A DNA stretch of 6,117 nt from Leptospira sp. GTDB taxonomy: Bacteria; Spirochaetota; Leptospiria; Leptospirales; Leptospiraceae. The notes under the pieces are model-generated. The model searched no databases and was not told the origin of the DNA. It was given only the letters and a program-made list of their open reading frames with translations. Shown here one piece after another: positions 1-5,757 of this stretch. The DNA lies in NCBI GenBank assembly GCA_021413405.1, contig JAIOQL010000628.1, positions 1 to 6,117 of the forward strand, written 5' to 3'. Each line of letters begins with the position of its first letter. The stretch's first letter is position 1. The position numbers and the translations under genes were made by a program.

Positions 1-2
1 AA

Positions 3-1271
3 AAAGGAAAAGAAGAAGAACTCATACAGGTATTCAAAAAATGGGATTTAAGTGCAGTAAAAATTGGAATCGTAACTTCTGACGGATTACTCCGGGTCAA
101 AAAAAATGGGAAGATCAAAGCGGAAATTCCTGCCATTTCTCTTGTTCTGGGAGGAGAGGCTCCCCGATATCTGCGGGAAACAAAGCGACCTGCCTACCTC
201 GATTCGAAAAAGATTCTGAATCTGGATATGATTCCGGATATTTATTCTGCAAAAACAATTAGCGAAGCGCTTTTCAAAATAATCTCCTCACCGAATATAT
301 GTTCACGAAAACCTCTCTATGAGCAGTACGATACTGACGTAGGTCTAGTAAAAGTAATCCCACCGGGATTTGACGGTGGTCTTGCACGTGTTCCGGGAAC
401 AAATAAAGGAATAGCAGTTTCTACAGATTGCAACTCACGCTATACATATTTAAATCCATATTCCGGAACAATTCATGCAGTTTGTGAATCCGCACGAAAT
501 GTTTTCGTTACGGGTGCAAAGCCACTCGGTATCACAAATAATCTGAATTTTGCAAATCCATATAACCCTGAAAATTACTACGTATTCACAGAATGTATCC
601 GCGGAATGGGTGATGCCTGCCGGTTTCTTGATCTTCCGGTCACAGGTGGAAATGTTTCTTTTTATAATGAATCTTCTGAGGGTCCGGTGTTTCCAACTCC
701 TACAATTGGAATGGTTGGACTGATAAAAGATATAAACAATCATGTCAGGAATTACCCTCAGAAAGAAAATCTCGGCATTGCGTTAATAGGAAAATTCAGA
801 CCAACTCTCGGGGGTTCCGAATATCTGAATGTAGCCCATGGACAGGTGTGCGGAGAAATACCTCAATTGGATCTTGGAGATGAACTTAATTTACAGAAAC
901 TTTTCCTGGGTTTAAATGAACAAGAATTGATTTCTTCTGCAAAAGATCTCTCGCTGGGTGGATTACTTGTTGCGTTATGTAAAATTTCTTTTCCTGGAAA
1001 AATCGGTCTCGATCTCGACCTGGCAGCTATAAAAGGCGCAAGGATGGATGAAACACTTTTCGGTGAATCTGCATGCTCAATAATAATTTCGTTTAATTCT
1101 GATCATTCCGGGAAAATTAAAAAAATGACGGAATCGTTTGGTCTTTCATTCAACCTCATCGGTAAAACAATTTCAGAACCTGTAATCAGAATCAGTAATC
1201 CCGATTTCGAACAGAACATCGCTGATATCAATGTACTGTTCGAAAATGGATTGGTTTCCTGTTTCAGTTAG
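3..1271 (+). CDS. purL: Phosphoribosylformylglycinamidine synthase subunit PurL, 3' part (5' end outside window)
   Basis: PurL is the ATP-dependent synthetase subunit that converts FGAR to FGAM in cytosolic purine synthesis. The frame is open from position 3, giving 422 residues and ending at TAG. The ATG at 228 is internal: residues before it read as typical PurL (LSAVKIGIVTSDG, then EIPAISLVLGGEAPRYLRET). Downstream come DCNSRYTYLNP (nt 426-458), TNNLNFANP, TGGNVSFYNES (from nt 642), PTPTIGMVG (nt 693-719), DLSLGGLLVAL (nt 945-977) and LFGESAC (nt 1056-1076), the marks of the second AIRS-type half. The protein stops after this domain with no C-terminal glutaminase, so it is the small, Bacillus-type PurL (about 740 residues), which normally works with PurS and PurQ; neither is in the window. 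Roughly the N-terminal 40% is missing. Identification is secure; the partner subunits are inferred. It leads the purL-murF-purE-purK run. Confidence 0.97.
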   Translation, partial: KGKEEELIQVFKKWDLSAVKIGIVTSDGLLRVKKNGKIKAEIPAISLVLGGEAPRYLRETKRPAYLDSKKILNLDMIPDIYSAKTISEALFKIISSPNICSRKPLYEQYDTDVGLVKVIPPGFDGGLARVPGTNKGIAVSTDCNSRYTYLNPYSGTIHAVCESARNVFVTGAKPLGITNNLNFANPYNPENYYVFTECIRGMGDACRFLDLPVTGGNVSFYNESSEGPVFPTPTIGMVGLIKDINNHVRNYPQKENLGIALIGKFRPTLGGSEYLNVAHGQVCGEIPQLDLGDELNLQKLFLGLNEQELISSAKDLSLGGLLVALCKISFPGKIGLDLDLAAIKGARMDETLFGESACSIIISFNSDHSGKIKKMTESFGLSFNLIGKTISEPVIRISNPDFEQNIADINVLFENGLVSCFS

Positions 1272-1277
1272 AAAAGA

Positions 1278-2684
1278 ATGAAAGAAAAATTCATCTATTC
1301 AATTGAAACTGTCAGAAAGGTTTTATCAGCAGACATAAAAGGGATTCTGGATTGGAGCGAAAATCCGTCTTTTGCAAACATTACGACTTCATCCCAAGAG
1401 GCGGATAATGGAAGTCTATTCATTCCGTTAACCGGAAAAAGGGATGGTCACGAATTTATCCGCGATGCCTTTTCCAGGGGCGCACTCTTTACACTTTGCA
1501 TAAAAAACCATGGGATTCTCAAAACCTTTTCTGACGAGGAACTGGCAAAATGTATTTTTGTCGAGGATACGTTAGTCGCTCTTGGAAGCCTTGCCGGATT
1601 TCACAGAAAACGGTTCAGACCGTTTGTAGTTGCAGTAACCGGCTCCAGCGGAAAGACAACTACAAAAGAAATTCTGGCATCTGCCATCAGATTCCTTGGA
1701 GAAGATTCAATTGTTGTTACTGAAAGGAATTTTAACAATGAAATCGGTGTTCCATTCACTTTGTTCCGGATAAATGAAAAAACAAGATTTGCAGTAATCG
1801 AAATGGGCATGAATCATTCCGGGGAGATTTCAAAGCTGAGCAAAATGGCTGAGCCGGACTTTGGAATCATCACAAATTCCGGTTCAGCGCATATAGAAAA
1901 TCTTGGATCTCTGAAGAATATTGCACGTGCAAAAGCCGAAATAACAGACGGTATGAAAAAAAAATCGATGCTATTCATTCCGGAAAATATCGCTTTTAGA
2001 AAAATCTTTGAAAACGCCTGCAACGGGAAACACATTAATTTAAGACATTTCGGGTTTTCAAAGAGTTCCGGGATAGAAATATTGAATAAAAAAAAAGATG
2101 GATTCGAACTCAATGTATCCGGCAACCAGTTGAACTGGAATTTTCCAGGTGAGAAAATTTTACAGAATCTATTCGGAGCCATTTCTCTTCTTTTTGAATT
2201 AAAGTTCCCTATTCTATCCGTTTTGAACGGAATTTCCGCATATCAAAATACCGGGAATAGATTTGTAATTGAAAAATCAAAATTCGCAGTTATTAACGAT
2301 ACTTACAATGCCAATCCGGAATCAATGATTTCCTCTCTTGAATCAGCGGAACAGCTATCCGGGGGCAATGGTTTTTATGCGATATTGGGGGACATGAAAG
2401 AATTGGGAAAATTTTCTAAAAAGTTCCATAAGGACGTTGGAAAATTTGCGGCTGATTTAAATGTTTTGGGCCTGGTTACTTTCGGTTCAGACTCAGAATG
2501 CATATTAAATTCTTTCCTCAAGAGTAAAAAAAATACAGGTCTTGGAATTCATTTTACGGCGGATGAAGAGTCAATCAAGGGAATAATGGAATACGTTGGT
2601 GAGAACTTTTCGCCAGGGAGCTTTATTCTGATAAAAGGTTCACGATCGATGAAAATGGAAAGAATAGCTGAAATTTTGAGATAG
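1278..2684 (+). CDS. murF: UDP-N-acetylmuramoyl-tripeptide--D-alanyl-D-alanine ligase MurF
   Basis: MurF is the cytosolic ligase that uses ATP to add D-Ala-D-Ala to the UDP-MurNAc-tripeptide, the last soluble step of peptidoglycan precursor synthesis. The 468 residues are full length for the family. The N-terminal domain (about 1-110) has the GSLFIPLTGKRDGHEFI signature. The central ATPase domain has the P-loop VTGSSGKTTTKE (120-131), ERNFNNEIGVP (149-159), EMGMNHSGE (175-183) and TNSGSAHIENLGS (199-211). The C-terminal domain has NDTYNANPESM (340-350), GDMKELG (371-377) and IKGSRSMKME (452-461). The ATG lies 6 bases after the purL stop and in the same frame; only a weak purine-rich stretch precedes it, which suggests translational coupling to purL. 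The gene ends with tandem stops TAG-TAA. The usual TDSR motif near the N-terminus reads TSSQ (37-40). MurF rather than MurE or MurC is indicated by the NxxNxxGxP and YNANPxSM motifs together. Confidence 0.96.
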   Translation: MKEKFIYSIETVRKVLSADIKGILDWSENPSFANITTSSQEADNGSLFIPLTGKRDGHEFIRDAFSRGALFTLCIKNHGILKTFSDEELAKCIFVEDTLVALGSLAGFHRKRFRPFVVAVTGSSGKTTTKEILASAIRFLGEDSIVVTERNFNNEIGVPFTLFRINEKTRFAVIEMGMNHSGEISKLSKMAEPDFGIITNSGSAHIENLGSLKNIARAKAEITDGMKKKSMLFIPENIAFRKIFENACNGKHINLRHFGFSKSSGIEILNKKKDGFELNVSGNQLNWNFPGEKILQNLFGAISLLFELKFPILSVLNGISAYQNTGNRFVIEKSKFAVINDTYNANPESMISSLESAEQLSGGNGFYAILGDMKELGKFSKKFHKDVGKFAADLNVLGLVTFGSDSECILNSFLKSKKNTGLGIHFTADEESIKGIMEYVGENFSPGSFILIKGSRSMKMERIAEILR

Positions 2685-2706
2685 TAAATGTATTGCATAT
2701 TTCCAT

Positions 2707-2714
2707 AAAGAGAG
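2707..2714 (+). promoter_or_regulatory. Probable ribosome binding site of purE
   Basis: The purine-rich stretch AAAGAGAG lies 12 bases before the purE ATG, a rather long spacing, followed by a T-rich spacer. It sits in the 42-base gap after murF, the widest between-gene space in the window. No convincing promoter accompanies it, so purE is probably transcribed with murF. Confidence 0.45.
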
Positions 2715-2726
2715 AATTTTTTCCAT

Positions 2727-3221
2727 ATGACTGAAAAAGCTACAATTTCCGTAGTAATGGGATCTCATTCGGATTGGGATACGATGAAAGAAGCGTGCTC
2801 TATTCTGGATGAATTCGAAATCCCCTATGAAAAGCAGATAGTTTCCGCGCACCGGTCTCCTGAATTTATGTTCGAATTTGCAAAGAATGCAAGGTCCCGT
2901 GGAATAAAGATAATAATTGCAGGAGCCGGAGGCGCTGCACACTTACCGGGAATGATTGCATCTATTTCGACTCTTCCAGTCCTTGGTGTTCCAATCCAAT
3001 CAAAAGCCTTAAGTGGGATTGACAGTCTTTATTCGATTGTTCAAATGCCGGCTGGAGTACCCGTTGGAACTCTCGCAATCGGCCAATCAGGGGCAACAAA
3101 TTCGGGTCTTCTGGCGATCAGAATACTATCTATTTCCGATCAGTCTCTTGTAGAAAAACTGGAAACATACCGGCAAAAATTAAACGACTCGGCACTTTCA
3201 AAAACCAAGGACCTCAATTGA
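2727..3221 (+). CDS. purE: N5-carboxyaminoimidazole ribonucleotide mutase PurE (class I)
   Basis: PurE moves the carboxyl group of N5-CAIR to form CAIR in cytosolic purine synthesis; family members are usually octamers. The 164 residues match the normal length. Visible motifs are VVMGSHSDWDTM (9-20), the catalytic SAHRSP (40-45, His42 aligning with the catalytic His of E. coli PurE), GAGGAAHLPGM (66-76) and the long conserved block from GVPIQSKALSGIDSLYS (87-103) to MPAGVPVGTLAIG. These sequences, and a purK directly downstream, fit the class I enzyme of bacteria rather than the class II AIR carboxylase. The ATG at 2727 is chosen because the conserved first beta strand begins a few residues later. 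The stop codon TGA overlaps the purK start, so the two proteins, which act on successive intermediates, are probably made in coupled fashion. Confidence 0.98.
   Translation: MTEKATISVVMGSHSDWDTMKEACSILDEFEIPYEKQIVSAHRSPEFMFEFAKNARSRGIKIIIAGAGGAAHLPGMIASISTLPVLGVPIQSKALSGIDSLYSIVQMPAGVPVGTLAIGQSGATNSGLLAIRILSISDQSLVEKLETYRQKLNDSALSKTKDLN
3207..3211 (+). promoter_or_regulatory. Ribosome binding site supporting the TTG start of purK
   Basis: AAGGA lies within the end of purE, 6 bases before the TTG at 3218. It is among the clearest Shine-Dalgarno-like sites in the window and supports this non-ATG start. Confidence 0.65.
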
Positions 3222-4348
3222 AGAAAATTCTTCTGCCGGGAAATACGTTAGGCGTCATGGGGAGCGGACAACTTGGAAGAATGTTCTCCCAGTCAGCGAT
3301 CCGGCATGGGTACAAAGTGCATGTTTATTCCCCGGACACAGCGACTCCTTCCGGAAAAGCAGGGGCAAGCGAATCGGTAGGCAGTTATGAAAATACGAAA
3401 AAATTACGCAAATTCCTCAATGAAATAGACGGGTTGACTTTTGAATTTGAAAATATCCCGGAGATAGCATTGTCAACAATAGAAGATTTTGCAAAGAAAA
3501 ATTCCATCCCGATCAGCCCTTCCCCCCATGCAATCCGGATTGCACAGGAACGTTCAGTAGAAAAAACATTCTTCAGAAAGATTGGCCTCAAAACAGCAGA
3601 ATTTTTTCTGATCAGGAGTCTGAAAGATTTTGAAGCAAATAAAGGCTGGATACAATATCCCTGCATAGTAAAAGAAAATAAATTTGGATATGACGGTAAG
3701 GGACAATATAGAATAAAACGGGAATCAGATCTTATCCGTTTGCTTAAGAGTAAAAAAAAAATAGACTTTATCATTGAAGAAATCATTCCTTTTGAAAAAG
3801 AAATTTCAGTTATCGGTGCACGTTTTCTCAACGGAAGCACAGCAATGTTTAAACCTTCTGAGAATATTCATACGAATCATATTCTCGACTTCAGTATCTA
3901 CCCGGCGAGGATTGAAAAGGAAATAATAACCAAGGCCATGAAGAGCACTGAAATTCTCATGGACGGACTGAATTATGTTGGCGTGCTTGGTTTTGAATTT
4001 TTCATAAAGAAAGGCGAACTGATTTGTAATGAATTCGCTCCGCGCCCGCACAATTCAGGACATTTTTCAATGGATGCAGCAAATCTTTCCCAATTTGACC
4101 TCCAGCTCCGGACACTTTGCAATATTCCAATTGACAAGAGTCTCGAATCAGTCCCTTGCATTATGAAGAACATTATGGGGGAACATTTTCTAAAGGATAT
4201 GAATTCTTCGGCGAAACGCCTTGCAGACCCTGATTTCCGGCTTCATCTTTATCAGAAAGATATTCCGAAAAAAGGAAGAAAGATGGGGCACTGGAATTAT
4301 ATAGTCAAAGAAAACTCTGGAAATTTGCCTGAGGCTTTCGAAAATTAA
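3218..4348 (+). CDS. purK: N5-carboxyaminoimidazole ribonucleotide synthase PurK
   Basis: PurK is the ATP-grasp enzyme that carboxylates AIR with bicarbonate and ATP to give N5-CAIR, the substrate of PurE. The product has 376 residues, normal for the family. It shows the N-terminal GSGQLGRM (15-22), TFEFENIP (74-81), the ATP-grasp loop GYDGKGQ (157-163), IIEEIIPFEKEISVIGAR (185-202), the C-terminal active-site block NEFAPRPHNSGH (271-282), and KKGRKMGHWN (351-360). The start is TTG, overlapping the purE TGA by four bases (TTGA, 3218-3221), with AAGGA 6 bases upstream. The first residues lead straight into the nucleotide-binding GxGQLG loop, so no other start fits better. The segment before the YDGKGQ loop reads VKENKFG, where I recall many PurK proteins having a K-T-R-x-G pattern. 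PurK is separated from the related PurT and PurD by the GQLGRM and NEFAPRPHNSGH motifs and by its purE neighbour. Confidence 0.97.
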   Translation: MKKILLPGNTLGVMGSGQLGRMFSQSAIRHGYKVHVYSPDTATPSGKAGASESVGSYENTKKLRKFLNEIDGLTFEFENIPEIALSTIEDFAKKNSIPISPSPHAIRIAQERSVEKTFFRKIGLKTAEFFLIRSLKDFEANKGWIQYPCIVKENKFGYDGKGQYRIKRESDLIRLLKSKKKIDFIIEEIIPFEKEISVIGARFLNGSTAMFKPSENIHTNHILDFSIYPARIEKEIITKAMKSTEILMDGLNYVGVLGFEFFIKKGELICNEFAPRPHNSGHFSMDAANLSQFDLQLRTLCNIPIDKSLESVPCIMKNIMGEHFLKDMNSSAKRLADPDFRLHLYQKDIPKKGRKMGHWNYIVKENSGNLPEAFEN

Positions 4349-4354
4349 ATTTTC
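4340..4354. other. AT-rich perfect palindrome at the convergent purK / membrane-protein junction
   Basis: GAAAATT-A-AATTTTC is a perfect inverted repeat with 7-base arms around one central base. It spans the purK stop codon and most of the 15-base gap to the stop of the opposing gene. It could act as a weak bidirectional transcription end, but it has no GC-rich stem and practically no loop, so it is not a standard intrinsic terminator. Chance in AT-rich DNA is a fair alternative. Confidence 0.25.
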
Positions 4355-4363
4355 TCCGGTTGC

Positions 4364-4825
4364 CTAAATCGAAATCAGTCTGGTGAACGGTCCGTAAAGA
4401 AATGCATCAATTTCTGCTTCATATTTCGACCAGAAAAAGAAGATTATCCAGAAAATCATTGTTGATGTTATCAGAACTATGATCAGTGTCCGGCTTAGTG
4501 ATTCCGATCCTGAATAAAACATCCTGATCAGGCTGACCGGCCACACGATCAAAAGAAAATAGTAGGACGCCTTTCCGATTCCAAAAATCCATTGAACTAC
4601 TTCTGCGGGATAATTTTTCATAAGCCTTTCGTAGCCTTTCATGAAATCCGGATAGAATTGGAAAAAATAAAAAACAAAAATAAAGAGAAACGTTACTTTC
4701 CAGAGAAAATCAATGTCCCGCCGGAATGTAACAAGAAATAGGCCTATAATCCATAATATAAAAAGCGGAAAAGTTATCTGATCAATGAGAGTCAATTTTT
4801 GTAATTCTCCAGAACTTTTATACAT
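4364..4825 (-). CDS. Small integral membrane protein of unknown function (four predicted helices)
   Basis: I do not recognise the family. The 153-residue product has four strongly hydrophobic segments at about 16-34, 40-58, 77-100 and 113-132, rich in Phe, Ile, Leu and Trp, and no cleavable signal peptide is evident. A charged loop RRDID (35-39) separates helices 1 and 2. The loop at 59-76 (PDFMKGYERLMKNYPAEV) and the tail after helix 4 (SKYEAEIDAFLYGPF) carry most polar residues. The start is uncertain. ATG at 4825 has GGGGAG 9 bases upstream and overlaps pdxA by 34 bases. TTG at 4795 overlaps the pdxA TGA by 4 bases, has GGAG 11 bases upstream, and would give 143 residues beginning close to helix 1. 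It is likely transcribed with bactofilin and pdxA. A real gene is supported by the coherent membrane profile and tight spacing; function cannot be assigned from sequence. Confidence 0.8.
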   Translation of the reverse strand: MYKSSGELQKLTLIDQITFPLFILWIIGLFLVTFRRDIDFLWKVTFLFIFVFYFFQFYPDFMKGYERLMKNYPAEVVQWIFGIGKASYYFLLIVWPVSLIRMFYSGSESLSRTLIIVLITSTMIFWIIFFFWSKYEAEIDAFLYGPFTRLISI

Positions 4826-5751
4826 TCGAGAAGGCTCCCCGGATCTGCTATGCCTTTTCCCGCTATATCAAAAGCAGTGCCATGATCCGGTGAAACGCGA
4901 AGAAAATCCAGTCCCAAAGTGACATTCACACCCGTTTTTCCTTCAATTGATTTGAATGGAATCAGACCCTGATCATGATAGCAGGCAATAATCAGATCGA
5001 ATTTTTTCCGTATACTCCCGGTAAACAATGAATCCGCAGAAAATGGACCGTGAACCTTCAGGTGCGATCTTTTCATTTTATTTATGATCGGTTGTAAAAT
5101 TTCAATTTCCTCGGTCCCGATTCTGCCACCCTCACCTGCATGAGGATTCACACCACAAAAGGATATTTCCGGGCTCTGCAAAAGATTTGTATTTTTAATG
5201 GCCGAAATAAGGGAATCCACATGTATCTTTTTGAGATACCGGGAAACATTTCTTAAAGGAATGTGAGTTGTAAGCGGGATCACTTTCATCGTTCTGCCAT
5301 ACATTAGCATAAAAGTATCCTTTTTAAAAAACGATGCAAGCTCTTCCGTGTGTCCGCTAAATTTTTTTATTCCAGATTTTTTAACCCATTCCTTACTGAG
5401 AGGTAGAGTCAGCATATCACCGCCAATTTTTTTCTGGAGTGACATGGCACGTTTAAACGATTCATAAGAGCATCTTCCGGAATAAATGGATGGGAATCCC
5501 AATTTCAGTTTCTTTTCTTCGGAATTTGATAGAGCCGGGGTTACATGAAAATGAAGCCCTGGGGGTGCTTGTTGATTTTCTTCCGGCAAATTTTTAAGTT
5601 CCCTGAAACCAGAAGGGATGAAAGTTTTTTGACTGGATATAAAGATTACCGGACGGGAAGCGGAAAGCCTGATCAACGATCCGGAGATTTTATTTAATAT
5701 TTCATAATTTATCCCGGTTGGATCACCTTCTGAGATAATTACGTTTTTCAA
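4792..5751 (-). CDS. pdxA: 4-hydroxythreonine-4-phosphate dehydrogenase PdxA
   Basis: PdxA is an NAD-dependent, metal-requiring cytosolic enzyme that oxidises 4-phosphohydroxy-L-threonine; the product is condensed by PdxJ in the DXP-dependent route to pyridoxal phosphate. The 319 residues are close to the usual 330. Family marks are SEGDPTGIN (7-15), SGHTEEL (132-138), TTHIPLRNVS (161-170), VNPHAGEGGRIGTEE (201-215), GPFSADSLF (235-243), ACYHDQGL (256-263) and GVNVTLGLDFLRVSPDHGTAFDIAG through about 298. The three metal-ligand histidines correspond to His163, His204 and His259. The start is TTG at 5751: it is the first usable start after the in-frame bactofilin TAG, and the conserved GDPTGI motif begins at residue 9. 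No strong ribosome binding site precedes it. The related PdxA2 group usually has a DUF1537 kinase neighbour, which is absent here, so the biosynthetic enzyme is more likely. pdxJ is not in the window. Confidence 0.95.
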   Translation of the reverse strand: MKNVIISEGDPTGINYEILNKISGSLIRLSASRPVIFISSQKTFIPSGFRELKNLPEENQQAPPGLHFHVTPALSNSEEKKLKLGFPSIYSGRCSYESFKRAMSLQKKIGGDMLTLPLSKEWVKKSGIKKFSGHTEELASFFKKDTFMLMYGRTMKVIPLTTHIPLRNVSRYLKKIHVDSLISAIKNTNLLQSPEISFCGVNPHAGEGGRIGTEEIEILQPIINKMKRSHLKVHGPFSADSLFTGSIRKKFDLIIACYHDQGLIPFKSIEGKTGVNVTLGLDFLRVSPDHGTAFDIAGKGIADPGSLLECIKVLENYKN

Positions 5752-5757
5752 ACAATA

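Noticed and set aside
228..230. ATG as the start of purL
   Set aside because: The same frame is open back to position 3 and encodes conserved PurL sequence upstream, so this Met is internal.
450..743. Antisense open frame of 97 codons within purL
   Set aside because: It lies entirely opposite strongly conserved PurL motifs; its translation has no family-like pattern and is Cys/Ile/Arg-rich noise.
1601..2182. Two antisense open frames opposite murF (1601-1810 and 1814-2182)
   Set aside because: They mirror the conserved MurF ATPase domain and show no ribosome binding site or recognisable domain.
2685..2726. Promoter or riboswitch before purE
   Set aside because: TTGCAT at 2693 has no plausible -10 partner at proper spacing, and 42 bases is too short for a purine riboswitch; no such fold is visible.
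2640..2942. Antisense open frame across the murF/purE gap
   Set aside because: It overlaps the murF end and the PurE active-site region; the translation is not protein-like and rich in His/Cys/Tyr.
3385..4173. Three antisense open frames opposite purK
   Set aside because: All are shadows of a well-conserved ATP-grasp gene, in different frames and overlapping each other.
4327..4335. GCCTGAGGC as a terminator stem after purK
   Set aside because: The stem is only 3-4 base pairs with almost no loop, lies within purK and has no following T run.
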